Assembly: GCF_000803315.1 (NCBI RefSeq)
Contig: NZ_JRMH01000001.1
Location: 124,001-188,000 of the forward strand
Source: Pectobacterium actinidiae
GTDB taxonomy: Bacteria; Pseudomonadota; Gammaproteobacteria; Enterobacterales; Enterobacteriaceae
Direction of reading: 5' to 3'
Length of the DNA: 64,000 nucleotides
The notes under the pieces were generated by a model. The model ran no database searches. It saw only the letters and a program-made list of their open reading frames with translations, and had not been told where the DNA came from. The position numbers and the translations under genes were made by a program. Within the stretch, counting starts at the first letter, position 1. The number at the start of each line of letters is the position of its first letter. Shown here piece after piece: positions 28,740 to 38,958 of this stretch.

Positions 28740-29665
28740 AACGCCTCCAGATAAGTGTGACGGATGCTGTCAGCCAGTTCGTTAATCTTGCCGATAAAGT
28801 GGTTGAGATAGCTGGGGAGATCCTGCGCCAGAATGTCATCCAACGTGCTGAAACGCAGCTCAACGTGCAGCAGGTGGGCAAGCCGATGAGGCACTCTGGC
28901 TCGCTGGCTACCGATGGCCTCCAGTTGCTGCACCAGATCGCTGACGCAGGCGTGCAGAGAACGCGGTATGTCCTCACGCAAGACGAGCAGTTCCGTCACG
29001 GTTTCCGGGCTGATCGGCTGGCGATAGATACTGTGGTAAGCCTCGCGTGCGCTCACTGCTCGCAGCAGGGTATCCAGACGATAATACTCACGCACCGGAT
29101 CGGGGTCGTTATGGAGCTGCTGATGTTTAATATTCAGTAACTGTGCGGTCGCATAGGCGCGCTCAATCAGCGTACCAAGACGGATAAAACACTGGGCATC
29201 ATTGCGCAGCAGCGTGCCGAACATCGCGCCGCGAAACAGGTGAGAACGCTCTTTTACCCAGTCAAAAAACGCATCAATACCGATGGTATCCACGCCCTGG
29301 TGCCGCAGATTGCGAATGTCGATGCGGGTAGTATTGATGCATTCCCACACCTCGGAAGAGAGGCTGCCACGCACGGCGTGTGCGTTATTCCACGCCATTT
29401 CGATGCAGTTGTAGATACTGCTCGGGTTCTGGTTGTCCAGCGCGAAGAAATTCAGCAGGTTGTTCATGGAAAACTGGGCGTAGCGCTGCTGAAATAATTC
29501 ATGCGTCATCGTCAGATTTAGCGGCAACGCCAGATCGTGTTGTTGCTGGCTGTGGCTCGGCATCATCGAGAGTTTGTAGGTCACATCCAACACACGGGCA
29601 AGGCTTTCCGCCCGTTCCAGATAGCGAGCCATCCAATACAGTTCACTTGCGGTACGGCTTAGCAT
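28736..29665 (-). CDS. Alpha-E domain protein (DUF403) of the Anbu operon
   Basis: Alpha-helical protein of 309 aa that starts with the family hallmark MLSRTASELYWMARYLERAE. Function is unknown; alpha-E proteins co-occur with circularly permuted ATP-grasp and transglutaminase proteins and are suspected to help build or modify a small peptide. ATG at 29665 is used because the family begins there; it overlaps the ATP-grasp stop by seven bases. The frame extends to 29689 without conserved residues. Confidence 0.92.
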   Translation of the reverse strand: MLSRTASELYWMARYLERAESLARVLDVTYKLSMMPSHSQQQHDLALPLNLTMTHELFQQRYAQFSMNNLLNFFALDNQNPSSIYNCIEMAWNNAHAVRGSLSSEVWECINTTRIDIRNLRHQGVDTIGIDAFFDWVKERSHLFRGAMFGTLLRNDAQCFIRLGTLIERAYATAQLLNIKHQQLHNDPDPVREYYRLDTLLRAVSAREAYHSIYRQPISPETVTELLVLREDIPRSLHACVSDLVQQLEAIGSQRARVPHRLAHLLHVELRFSTLDDILAQDLPSYLNHFIGKINELADSIRHTYLEAL

Positions 29666-31098
29666 GATTCGTCCCCCTCCATGACCCATGTATCTTTGGT
29701 GCCGCCGCCTTGCGAGGAGTTGACGACCAGAGAGCCTTCGGTGAGGGCAACACGCGTCAGGCCGCCCGGAATCAGGCGGATTTCCTCGCCGGATAGCGCA
29801 AAAGGGCGAAGATCGATATGACGAGGCGCTAAGCCATCATCGATAAATGTCGGGCAGGTGGAGAGCGCCAGCGTTTCCTGACCAATATAGTTGTGCGGGT
29901 TTGCCAGTAAGCGCTGGCGGAACATCTCAATTTCCTGACGTGTCGCGCGCGGGCCGACCAGCATGCCATAGCCGCCTGCGCCGTGGACTTCTTTCACCAC
30001 CATGCTGTCCAGATGATCGAGCACATAGCGGAGAGCTTTTGGGTCGCGGCACTGCCAAGTGGGAATATTACTGAGAATCGGTTCTTCAGACAGATAGAAA
30101 CGGATCATGTCCGGCACGTAGGGATAGATGGATTTATCGTCGGCAACGCCAGTCCCGACGGCATTCGCTAACACGACGCCACCTGCGCGATAGACGGACA
30201 GCAAACCGGGTACGCCAAGCATTGAGTCGGCACGAAACGCCAGCGGATCGAGGAAGGCATCATCGACACGGCGATAAATTACATCCACCTGACAAGGCCC
30301 TTCTGTCGTGCGCATATAGACGGCACCGGCTTTGACGAACAAATCGGCACTTTCTACCAGCTCGACGCCCATTTGCTGTGCCAGAAAGCTGTGTTCGAAG
30401 TAGGCACTGTTGAAACGGCCCGGCGTCATCACGACCACGGTAGGATCGTCAACCTGCGTACTTTCACGCAACGTTTGTAGCAGATAGCTAGGGTAGCGTT
30501 CGACGGGCGCGATGTGCTGGCTGGCAAACAGATCCGGGTAGAGACGCATCATCATTTTGCGGTTTTCCAGCATGTAAGAAACGCCGGATGGGGTGCGCAA
30601 ATTGTCTTCCAGCACGTAATAATTACCGTCGCTGTTGCGCACCATATCAATCCCCGTGATATGGGCGTAAATGTTGTTATGCAGGTTTACTCCCTGCATA
30701 CAGGGCTGATATTGCTCGTTCGCCAGCACCTGTTCACGGGGAATAATGCCCGCGTTGAGAATGTGCTGCTGGTGATAAATATCGTAAAGAAATGCGTTCA
30801 GCGCCTGTACCCGCTGACGAATGCCGCGATCGAGCAACTGCCATTCGTGAGCGGGAATAATACGCGGTACGCTATCGAACGGAATAAGGCGCTCGGTGCC
30901 GCCTTCCTCACCATAAACGTTGAAAGTAATACCGACGCGGTGAAAGAGCAGCTCTGCCTGCTCTTTCTTTTGTCGGATGGCATGCTGGTCGGTTTGCTGT
31001 AGCCACTGCCAATAAGAATTGTAGTGTTTACGTTGTTTGCCTTCGGACGAGAGCATCTCGTCGTAATAAGGCGCAGTCGGAAGCTTCATTTTTATCAT
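29659..31098 (-). CDS. Circularly permuted ATP-grasp protein of the Anbu operon
   Basis: Carboxylate-amine ligase-like protein of about 479 aa (DUF404/DUF407 type). Recognisable runs are YYVLEDNLRTPSGVSYMLENR, VVVMTPGRFNSAYFEH, and the glycine-rich KEVHGAGGYGMLVGP. ATP-grasp enzymes form peptide-like bonds. The start is uncertain among in-frame ATG codons at 31113, 31104, 31098 and 31089; 31098 has GGGGATG upstream. It is the first gene of the operon and overlaps alpha-E by seven bases, so all four genes are tightly linked. Confidence 0.9.
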   Translation of the reverse strand: MIKMKLPTAPYYDEMLSSEGKQRKHYNSYWQWLQQTDQHAIRQKKEQAELLFHRVGITFNVYGEEGGTERLIPFDSVPRIIPAHEWQLLDRGIRQRVQALNAFLYDIYHQQHILNAGIIPREQVLANEQYQPCMQGVNLHNNIYAHITGIDMVRNSDGNYYVLEDNLRTPSGVSYMLENRKMMMRLYPDLFASQHIAPVERYPSYLLQTLRESTQVDDPTVVVMTPGRFNSAYFEHSFLAQQMGVELVESADLFVKAGAVYMRTTEGPCQVDVIYRRVDDAFLDPLAFRADSMLGVPGLLSVYRAGGVVLANAVGTGVADDKSIYPYVPDMIRFYLSEEPILSNIPTWQCRDPKALRYVLDHLDSMVVKEVHGAGGYGMLVGPRATRQEIEMFRQRLLANPHNYIGQETLALSTCPTFIDDGLAPRHIDLRPFALSGEEIRLIPGGLTRVALTEGSLVVNSSQGGGTKDTWVMEGDESC

Positions 31099-31262
31099 TG
31101 TCATCCCCAGCATTACGCTTAATAGCGATAATAGGACAATGCATAAAATGCGCCATTTTGAAAAAGCACGTTGTTGTCAGAAAATCGTCAACGCTTTGCC
31201 CTGTATTGGTGCGCAGAGAGAAGTGGTTGCACTGAAATGAGGGGAAAAAACGGCGAGAAATC

Positions 31263-31294
31263 AACAAGACGCAGCCATGATGGTGCGTCTTGTT
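31263..31294 (-). terminator. Hairpin after ridA
   Basis: Perfect 10-bp stem AACAAGACGC / GCGTCTTGTT with a 12-base loop, downstream of the ridA stop. On the minus strand GATTTCT follows, so the T-run is short. Confidence 0.55.
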
Positions 31295-31316
31295 AGGGGG
31301 CGTTCAATCATGAAAC

Positions 31317-31703
31317 TTAGCGACGAACGGCGATCGCTTCAATTTCGATTTTTACGTCTTTTGGCAGGCGAGCGACTTCAACGCAAGAGCGAGCCGGGAA
31401 CGGTGCGCTATGTTCGTTGAAGAAGGCCTCATATGCGGTGTTCACAAGCGCGAAATCGTGCAGGTCTTTCACGAACACGGTCATTTTCACGATATCGGAA
31501 ACTTTCAGGCCAGCGGCTTCCACAATCGCCTGAACGTTTTCCAGTGACTGGCGTGTCTGAGCGGTGATGTTATCTGCCACCAGGCCGCTTTTCGGATTCA
31601 CAGGGATCTGGCCGGATGTGAAGATCATGCTGCCAAGGTCGACGCCCTGAACATAAGGGCCGATGGCGGCTGGGGCGTGCTCAGTGCTAATAATGCGTGA
31701 CAT
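31317..31703 (-). CDS. ridA: 2-iminobutanoate/2-iminopropanoate deaminase RidA
   Basis: YjgF/YER057c/UK114-family enzyme, 128 aa, that hydrolyses reactive enamine/imine intermediates from PLP enzymes such as threonine dehydratase. Family runs are APAAIGPYVQGV, and RSCVEVARLPKDVKIEIEAIA, where Arg and Glu form the active site. ATG at 31703 has AAGGAG upstream; the frame runs on to 31748 without conserved residues. It follows pyrBI as in E. coli, but a terminator at 31754-31790 separates them. Confidence 0.96.
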   Translation of the reverse strand: MSRIISTEHAPAAIGPYVQGVDLGSMIFTSGQIPVNPKSGLVADNITAQTRQSLENVQAIVEAAGLKVSDIVKMTVFVKDLHDFALVNTAYEAFFNEHSAPFPARSCVEVARLPKDVKIEIEAIAVRR

Positions 31704-31753
31704 GGTATCTCCTTGATGGGGGCGTAAAAGAAACGCGGACGCCGCCATTATTC

Positions 31754-31790
31754 AAAAAAGCCCCGCGACAGGCAATGTCCATTACGGGGC
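31754..31790 (-). terminator. pyrBI terminator
   Basis: GCCCCG pairs with CGGGGC around a long loop. On the minus strand it is followed by TTTTTT, directly after pyrI. Confidence 0.65.
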
Positions 31791-31801
31791 AACGCAGAAA
31801 A

Positions 31802-32281
<480 letters not shown>

Positions 32282-33217
32282 TTACAGAACCAGTTCGCGA
32301 TTCAGGACCAGCGCCAGCAGCGCCTGACGGGCGTAAATGCCGTTACCTGCCTGCTGGAAATAATAGGCGTAAGGCGTGGCATCCACATCAATGGTGATCT
32401 CATCGACGCGTGGCAGCGGGTGCAGCACTTTCAAATTCGGGCGGGCGCTGTGCAGGTCGGCAGCACGCAGGACAAACTGGGATTTGATGTTGATGTATTC
32501 AGACGGATCCAAACGCTCCTTCTGAACGCGGGTCATGTACAGGATATCCAGCTCGCCGACGACGTCGTCGATGCTGTTGTGCAAGCTATAAGCAATATTC
32601 TTCTCTTTCAGCATGCTCAGAATGTAGTCCGGCATCGCCAGCGCGTCCGGGGCGATGAAGTAGAAGCGATTGCCTTCAAACTTCGCCAGCGCCTGCGTGA
32701 GTGAATGCACGGTGCGGCCATATTTCAAATCACCGACCATCGCGATATTGATGTTATTCAGCCGACCCTGCGTTTCCTGAATGGTGAACAAATCGAGCAG
32801 CGTCTGCGTCGGGTGCTGGTTCGCGCCGTCGCCGGCGTTCAGAACCGGAATACCACCGGAGAATTCGGTTGCGAGTCGGGAAGCGCCTTCCTGCGGGTGA
32901 CGCATCACGATGGCATCAACGTATTGGCTGATGACGGAAATGGTGTCGGCGAGCGTTTCGCCCTTTTTCCCCAGCGACGTGTTGTTGCTGTCAGCGAAAC
33001 CGACGACAGAGGCGCCGAGGCGATGCATGGCGGTTTCAAAGGATAAACGCGTCCGGGTGGAGGCCTCGAAGAAGCAGCTGGCAATCACTTTATGTTTCAA
33101 CAACTCAGGCTGAGGATTGGCTTTCAGGCTGGCGGCTACACGCAGCGTCAGTTCCAAATCTTCCCGGCTGAGGTCGTTAATCGAAATAATATGTTTTTGA
33201 TAGAGCGGATTGACCAT
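32282..33217 (-). CDS. pyrB: Aspartate carbamoyltransferase catalytic chain PyrB
   Basis: Catalytic ATCase subunit, 311 aa, the same length as in E. coli. It makes carbamoyl-aspartate in pyrimidine synthesis. The carbamoyl-phosphate motif [13 protein letters not shown] and the HPLPRVDEI region are intact. ATG at 33217 with GAGGAGA upstream is chosen over an in-frame extension to 33283. Upstream lie the pyrL leader and a UTP-sensitive attenuator. Confidence 0.98.
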   Translation of the reverse strand: MVNPLYQKHIISINDLSREDLELTLRVAASLKANPQPELLKHKVIASCFFEASTRTRLSFETAMHRLGASVVGFADSNNTSLGKKGETLADTISVISQYVDAIVMRHPQEGASRLATEFSGGIPVLNAGDGANQHPTQTLLDLFTIQETQGRLNNINIAMVGDLKYGRTVHSLTQALAKFEGNRFYFIAPDALAMPDYILSMLKEKNIAYSLHNSIDDVVGELDILYMTRVQKERLDPSEYINIKSQFVLRAADLHSARPNLKVLHPLPRVDEITIDVDATPYAYYFQQAGNGIYARQALLALVLNRELVL

Positions 33218-33351
33218 GTTGTCTTTCTCCTCACGAGTAAACAGGAAATGTCGTATCTGGCTGCCCGAGCTGTCGGCAAACAATGCCTGATTTGCTTTTG
33301 ATACCGCAACGTGCTGACCGGTAAGGGTCGCCGTTGTGGGCGATAGGGCAC

Positions 33352-33379
33352 AAAAAAAAGCCCCTCATTGAGGGGCTTT
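33352..33379 (-). terminator. pyrBI attenuator
   Basis: On the minus strand AAAGCCCCTCA / TGAGGGGCTTT forms a strong hairpin followed by eight T. It overlaps the end of pyrL, as in the E. coli pyrBI attenuator, where UTP-dependent polymerase pausing and leader translation decide read-through. Confidence 0.9.
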
Positions 33380-33487
33380 CTTAATGGAATGATTGAGCAA
33401 CGGAAAGGAAAACGCTGGCTGGCTGCCGGATGGCAGTTGTGGTTGAGAACCAACATAAGCAGCGGATTTTTTGGTGTAACGGTGCAT
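33365..33487 (-). CDS. pyrL: pyrBI operon leader peptide PyrL
   Basis: A 40-codon leader too short for most gene callers. ATG at 33487 has a strong GGGAGGGG site upstream. The peptide runs to a TGA inside the attenuator stem. Its FSFPLLNHS run parallels the FFFPLITHS of E. coli PyrL, and the matching RNA is a U-rich tract just before the hairpin, the place where low UTP makes polymerase pause. The reading frame, position and overlap with the terminator all fit pyrL. Confidence 0.85.
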   Translation of the reverse strand: MHRYTKKSAAYVGSQPQLPSGSQPAFSFPLLNHSIKKAPQ

Positions 33488-33628
33488 GACCCCTCCCGGC
33501 AAACTGTCGGGAATTATACGCGCCAACTAGGCTATTTCAAGCAGAAAACGTGGTTTTTTACGCATCGCAATCGGTTGCGGCTTGCGTGCTGTATGCATAA
33601 CGTTCGTCGGTGAAGTAAGGTCGATTGA

Positions 33629-34204
<576 letters not shown>

Positions 34205-34261
34205 GATTTCAGTGAACAATGGCAGGAAAATTGATTCATTCGGCAATTCCTCATTGCTCTA

Positions 34262-34455
<194 letters not shown>

Positions 34456-34691
34456 CTGATGGTAAACTGCCAGCCAGTTACTTAGCTGACTGGCATTATT
34501 CAAAAAATGATTTTCTTGCTAGAAAACCTCATGGCCTTTCGAGTCTAGGCATGTTATTACTTTAAATTATGTAAAATTTTCCCTGGTGTTGACCTGTCAC
34601 GAACTTTTTATTCTATTTTGGTTTTTATAAACAGGTACATATTAGGTACGACATGTTTTATGTAGGGTAAATTTAATGTAGGGATGCACTG

Positions 34692-35375
34692 ATGAAACAA
34701 ATTACATTACCTGAAAATTTAATCACAATGTTCGAAAACGATTCCCTCGTTGGCTGGGCAATAAAAGACACAAACTCCAGTTTTATTTATGTTAATAATA
34801 CCTTTAAAACTTGGCAAACTATATCAACTCGTTATAATTATGAAGGTTTGAATATTAGGGATATCCCTGTTCCTGTCGCTGAATTTTCAGACATTTTTAA
34901 CCAGCAGGAACGAGAGATAGAACGTACCGGTAAGGCTGTGAGAGCCATTACCACGCATATTCAAGGTACGGAAAAAATAATGCAGCCTGCCTACAATGTT
35001 CAGGAGCCAATCTATGATGAGCACCACAATTGTATAGGCACAGTTATCAGCGTCAGACATGTTAGGATCATCACGCCGACCTCGTTGCTAAATGGAACAA
35101 TAATGCAACACTCCACTTTCGAGCCCCCTTCTAAAATATTTACTGAGAAGGAATGGGAGGTTATTTACCTGCTGGTTTGTGGGATGATGCTCAAAGATAT
35201 TGGCAGCATCCTCTCAATCACCGTCGATGCCGTTAATAGCAGACTCCGAAGCTGCTACAGAAAAACAGGCTTAAATTCACTATCAGGCCTAAAAGAATAC
35301 TGTAGAGCTAACAAATTTGATAACTACATCCCACTGTTCTTCCTGAAAAAAGGACATATCATTATCAAAGGCTAA
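34692..35375 (+). CDS. PAS-LuxR transcriptional regulator 1
   Basis: Protein of 227 aa. A PAS-like sensor region covers about residues 12-125 (NDSLVGWAIKDTNSSFIYVN). A LuxR/GerE-type helix-turn-helix covers about 150-205 (IFTEKEWEVIYLLVCGMMLKDIGSIL). No receiver or autoinducer domain is seen. A paralogue starts four bases after the stop. The codon use is AT-rich compared with neighbours, which suggests acquisition from elsewhere. Signal and target genes are unknown. Confidence 0.82.
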   Translation: MKQITLPENLITMFENDSLVGWAIKDTNSSFIYVNNTFKTWQTISTRYNYEGLNIRDIPVPVAEFSDIFNQQEREIERTGKAVRAITTHIQGTEKIMQPAYNVQEPIYDEHHNCIGTVISVRHVRIITPTSLLNGTIMQHSTFEPPSKIFTEKEWEVIYLLVCGMMLKDIGSILSITVDAVNSRLRSCYRKTGLNSLSGLKEYCRANKFDNYIPLFFLKKGHIIIKG

Positions 35376-35379
35376 CCTG

Positions 35380-36045
35380 ATGGAACCAGATTTGACTCCT
35401 GTTGAGTATTACTTTGATAACTCTTTGTTTGGCTGGGCAATAAAGGACAGTAACTCCCAGTATGTTTATGGCAATAAGATGGTATGTCAGTATTTTGGTG
35501 TAACGGAAAATAAACTTTTAGGCTGTCTCGATACGGATTTAATACCTGATATCAGCGAGCACTACGCCCATATATTGCATGATGACCAAAAAATATTGAC
35601 CACAAATGAAATGAGTATTGTCCTCAAAACATTTGATTATGGAAGACGAAATAGACTGAGGTCCTTTCTGGTGGAGAAGCGTCCTTGGCGGATCAATGAT
35701 GGTAATGACGGTATTATTTGCACTTACATAGAAATCACCAATGTTTACTTTTCAACCTTTCTTGTGCCATACGAAAGGAAGCCCTTTGTGTTCACCAGAC
35801 CGGCAAATATCTTTACAGACAAAGAGTGGGAAGTCGTGCTTTTACTACAGTGTGGAGTGAAGCAGAACAGTATTCCAGACATACTCGGTATAAGTTCTTC
35901 AACGCTGCGTAATAGGATAACGCGTTGCTGTGATAAAACCGGTGTGGCAAACAGCGCCACCCTGATCCAACACTGCAACCAAAAAGGATGGGATAACTAC
36001 ATTCCTCCCTTTTTTCTGATGAAAGGGCATGTGTCGATTACCTGA
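35380..36045 (+). CDS. PAS-LuxR transcriptional regulator 2 (tandem paralogue)
   Basis: Protein of 221 aa with the same plan as its neighbour: PAS-like region (about 8-125; NSLFGWAIKDSNSQYVYGN) and a LuxR-type DNA-binding domain (about 145-200; IFTDKEWEVVLLLQCGVKQNSIPDIL). Both proteins end in a shared tail, DNYIPPFFLMKGH here and DNYIPLFFLKKGH in the first copy. The four-base gap implies one transcript and coupled translation. The pair probably arose by duplication followed by divergence. Confidence 0.82.
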   Translation: MEPDLTPVEYYFDNSLFGWAIKDSNSQYVYGNKMVCQYFGVTENKLLGCLDTDLIPDISEHYAHILHDDQKILTTNEMSIVLKTFDYGRRNRLRSFLVEKRPWRINDGNDGIICTYIEITNVYFSTFLVPYERKPFVFTRPANIFTDKEWEVVLLLQCGVKQNSIPDILGISSSTLRNRITRCCDKTGVANSATLIQHCNQKGWDNYIPPFFLMKGHVSIT

Positions 36046-36184
36046 GGGACTGTGGCTTTGGCCGCTCATGTTAAAACGACGGGAAGGGGGCTAAGGCGAG
36101 CTCAAGCGCCCGCTCTTTGCCTAATGTAGTGGCCAGTATGAGTTGACCACTACCGTTTTAAACACATCAAAGGCAGGTTAAACC

Positions 36185-37192
36185 TTAATCCTGTACCAGC
36201 GTGGCGACCATCACCGCTTTGATGGTATGCATGCGGTTTTCCGCCTGATCGAACACGATGCTGTGCGCGGATTCAAAAACCTCATCCGTCACTTCCATTC
36301 CACCGTGCAGACCATACTGCTCCGCCATTTGTTGGCCCATCGTCGTCTGATCGTCGTGGAACGCGGGCAAGCAATGCAGGAATTTCACCTGTGGATTCCC
36401 CGTTGCGGCGATCATCGCCATGTTCACCTGATACGGTTTCAGCAGCGCGATTCGCTCTTTCCAGGTCTCTTTCGGTTCCCCCATGGAAACCCAAACGTCG
36501 GTATAAATGAAATCTGCGCCCGCGACGCCCACAGCGATATCTTCCGTCAGCGTGATGCTGCCACCAGTTTGCTCTGCTGCTGCCTGACACTCAGCCACCA
36601 GACCGGCATCCGGCCAGCAGGCTTTTGGCGCAACAAGGCGTAAATCCAGCCCGGTTAGTGCGGCTGCTTCCAGCATGGTGTTACCCATGTTGTTGCGGGC
36701 ATCACCTGCATAGACGAGGGTCATCTCTGACAGCGGTTTATTCGGCAAATGCTCCTGCATCGTCAGCAGATCCGCCAGCAGCTGTGTGGGGTGGAATTCG
36801 TTTGTCAGCCCGTTCCAGACTGGCACGCCCGCGTATTGTGCCAGCGTTTCGACAATTTGCTGGCCATAGCCGCGGTATTGAATGCCGTTGTACATTCTTC
36901 CCAATACGCGAGCGGTATCTTTGATGGATTCTTTATGACCGATTTGGCTGCCGCTCGGGGCGAGATAAGTCACTTGTGCGCCTTGATCGTATGCAGCAAC
37001 TTCGAAAGAGCAGCGAGTACGAGTCGAATCTTTTTCGAAGATGAGTGCGATGTTTTTACCTTGCAGGCGGCGGGCTTCTGTCCCGTTTTTTTTATCGGCC
37101 TTCAGTTTCGTTGACAGGGCTAAAAGATTGGCAATTTCTGCGGGTGTAAAATCCATTAACCTTAAAAAATGACGCTTGTAGAACGGTTGCAT
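36185..37192 (-). CDS. argI: Ornithine carbamoyltransferase
   Basis: Makes citrulline from ornithine and carbamoyl phosphate in arginine synthesis; 335 aa. The carbamoyl-phosphate motif is [13 protein letters not shown], and the ornithine-binding HCLPAFHD has the catalytic cysteine. ATG at 37192 has GGAGAGG upstream and starts the usual [10 protein letters not shown]. Position next to rraB matches E. coli argI rather than argF. Two ARG boxes lie about 180-215 bp upstream, beyond an ERIC-like repeat that forms part of the leader. Confidence 0.96.
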   Translation of the reverse strand: MQPFYKRHFLRLMDFTPAEIANLLALSTKLKADKKNGTEARRLQGKNIALIFEKDSTRTRCSFEVAAYDQGAQVTYLAPSGSQIGHKESIKDTARVLGRMYNGIQYRGYGQQIVETLAQYAGVPVWNGLTNEFHPTQLLADLLTMQEHLPNKPLSEMTLVYAGDARNNMGNTMLEAAALTGLDLRLVAPKACWPDAGLVAECQAAAEQTGGSITLTEDIAVGVAGADFIYTDVWVSMGEPKETWKERIALLKPYQVNMAMIAATGNPQVKFLHCLPAFHDDQTTMGQQMAEQYGLHGGMEVTDEVFESAHSIVFDQAENRMHTIKAVMVATLVQD

Positions 37193-37220
37193 GATGTACC
37201 TCTCCATGTGGCTCAACACT

Positions 37221-37345
37221 ATCCCCGTCATACTTCAAGCTGCATGTGCGTTGGCTTCTCTTACTCACCCCAGTCACTTACTTGAGTAAGCTCCTGAGGA
37301 TTCGCGCGATTGCCGCCTGCCTGCAACTCGAATTATCTAGGGTAT
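37221..37345 (-). repeat. ERIC element in the argI leader
   Basis: About 125 bp, reversed relative to the 34262 copy. Its core reads CAGGAGCTTACTCAAGTAAG then TGACTGGGGTGAG on the minus strand, a close ERIC match. Ends are CCCGTCATACTTCAAGC and AATTATCTAGGGTATA. It lies between the ARG boxes and the argI start, so it is transcribed. Confidence 0.9.
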
Positions 37346-37368
37346 ATCTATTGGATTAAAAACTATCT

Positions 37369-37407
37369 ATTGAATTAAAATTCACTTTATATGTGTAAAT
37401 ATTCAAA
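37369..37407. promoter_or_regulatory. Pair of ARG boxes (ArgR operator)
   Basis: The cores TGAATTAAAATTCA (37371-37384) and TGTGTAAATATTCA (37392-37405) fit two 18-bp ARG boxes spaced by 3 bp. This is the standard arrangement for one ArgR hexamer. The first core is a perfect palindrome. Confidence 0.88.
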
Positions 37408-37497
37408 TTCAAGTGGTGATATCAAACTTTGTGGTGGAGCAAGCCGCAGGGCTGTGGGACAATAAGCAATATTACGTCGTTTAATGAGGACTGAGGC

Positions 37498-37923
37498 ATG
37501 GCAAACCGCGAATTACTGGAAGAGCAACGGGAAGAAACACGCCTGATCATTGAAGAACTGCTGGATGATGGCAGCGATCCTGACGCGCTCTATACCATTG
37601 AACACCATTTCTCTGCTGAGAAGTTTGAAGTGTTGGAAAAAGTCGCTGTAGAAGCCTTCAAATTGGGCTATGAAGTGACCGATGCGGAAGAACTGGAAGT
37701 GGAAGATGGCGTGTTGCTGATGTGCTGCGATGCCATCAGTGAAGTTGCGCTAAAGGCGGAACTGATCGACGCACAGGTAGAACAGCTGCTGGCGCTGGCA
37801 GAACGCCACGGCGTGAATTACGACGGGTGGGGCACCTACTTCGAAGATCCCGATGGTGAAGGCGAAGAAGACGGGGATGATGAAGATTTTTATGATGAAG
37901 ACGATGACGGCAAGCGCCACTAA
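37498..37923 (+). CDS. rraB: Regulator of RNase E activity RraB
   Basis: Small acidic protein, 141 aa, that binds the C-terminal scaffold of RNase E and inhibits its cleavage of some mRNAs. The family core [20 protein letters not shown] is clear, and the tail is strongly acidic (runs of Asp and Glu from about residue 118). It is divergent from argI as in E. coli. Confidence 0.95.
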   Translation: MANRELLEEQREETRLIIEELLDDGSDPDALYTIEHHFSAEKFEVLEKVAVEAFKLGYEVTDAEELEVEDGVLLMCCDAISEVALKAELIDAQVEQLLALAERHGVNYDGWGTYFEDPDGEGEEDGDDEDFYDEDDDGKRH

Positions 37924-37960
37924 TTATTGAGTCATTAACTCGAAAGAACATGCCTCACTG

Positions 37961-37992
37961 AAAACGCCGCAGGGACACCCGCGGCGTTTTTT
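37961..37992 (+). terminator. rraB rho-independent terminator
   Basis: AAAACGCCGC pairs with GCGGCGTTTT over a 10-base loop, followed by TT. Strong stem and T-run just after rraB. Confidence 0.88.
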
Positions 37993-38032
37993 ATTCGCGA
38001 TGACAGCACGTGATTACTGTACCTTAAGCTTA

Positions 38033-38536
38033 TTACAGTACCTTCAACATCGTCACTTCACAGTCGGTGTGACCCGTGTTGCCCATTGAATGGGGAATCG
38101 ATTCGAAGCCCAGTGACTCATACAACCGGATTGCGCTGGTCAGGTGACCGGTTGTTTCCAGATAGCAGCGGCGAAAGCCGTGTTGACGAGCAAAATCAAG
38201 CGCCTGAACCGCCAACTGACGTGCCAGCCCTTTGCCCCGCACGACGGGTAGGAAATACATTTTCTGTAATTCGCATACATCTTCTTCGCCTGCGACCAGC
38301 GGGGCAATGCCGCCGCCGCCAACCACGCGGCCTTCGTATTCAACCACCCAGTAGGCGCTTTGCGGCTGGCTATATAGGGCAAACAACGCGTCCAGATTAG
38401 GATCGGAAACGGTGTAGCCTTTATCGGCCGTCAAACCAAATTCAGCAGATACCTGACGGATGACCTGAGCGATAGCGGCATCGTCTCGCGCAGTGATGGG
38501 GCGTACCTGAAGATTGGCGGAGGTCGCGGTTGTCAT
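38033..38536 (-). CDS. yjgM: GNAT-family acetyltransferase YjgM
   Basis: N-acetyltransferase of 167 aa, similar to E. coli YjgM and in the same place. The acetyl-CoA loop is seen in [20 protein letters not shown], and the C-terminal LYESLGFE is typical of GNAT enzymes. N-terminal run [25 protein letters not shown] is shared with YjgM. Substrate not established from sequence. Confidence 0.92.
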   Translation of the reverse strand: MTTATSANLQVRPITARDDAAIAQVIRQVSAEFGLTADKGYTVSDPNLDALFALYSQPQSAYWVVEYEGRVVGGGGIAPLVAGEEDVCELQKMYFLPVVRGKGLARQLAVQALDFARQHGFRRCYLETTGHLTSAIRLYESLGFESIPHSMGNTGHTDCEVTMLKVL

Positions 38537-38958
38537 AATACGTACTCTTGTTCTTACGGTTTACGAGGGGAATGATCCTGGTCGATTGTAATACCATTTC
38601 AGGCCACATTGATGCAACGCCTATACCCGTTCTTCCTGCTGTTCTTCGAGTACTATCTCTGGCGGTTTTGATGCCATATCCATACTAACGCGCCAGCATT
38701 TTCTACTGCTAAAGCCATAACATGACACTCTGGATCTAGGATTATCTAAGATATAAGTAAAATTTCCTGCAATATCTCAGGATATAAATAGTTATGTGCA
38801 CTATTCCTTAATGTTTATAAGACTATGCGGTTGTTTAATTACTGTTAACTTTTATTGTTGTCGTTAACAAGACATGCTTAAATAAGCCGCTTTTTGTATG
38901 CCAACAACGTATTTGATCACGCGTTTATTAGGCTTATTTCTTTTAGGATGAAAGGTTT
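38537..38958. other. yjgM-yjgN divergent promoter region
   Basis: About 420 AT-rich bases between divergent genes. It should hold both promoters. No operator, repeat or small gene was recognised. Confidence 0.4.

Noticed and set aside
33148..33456. 102-codon minus-strand frame running through the attenuator into pyrB
   Set aside because: It overlaps the pyrB start out of frame and lacks a good ribosome site. The true leader is the 40-codon frame starting at 33487.
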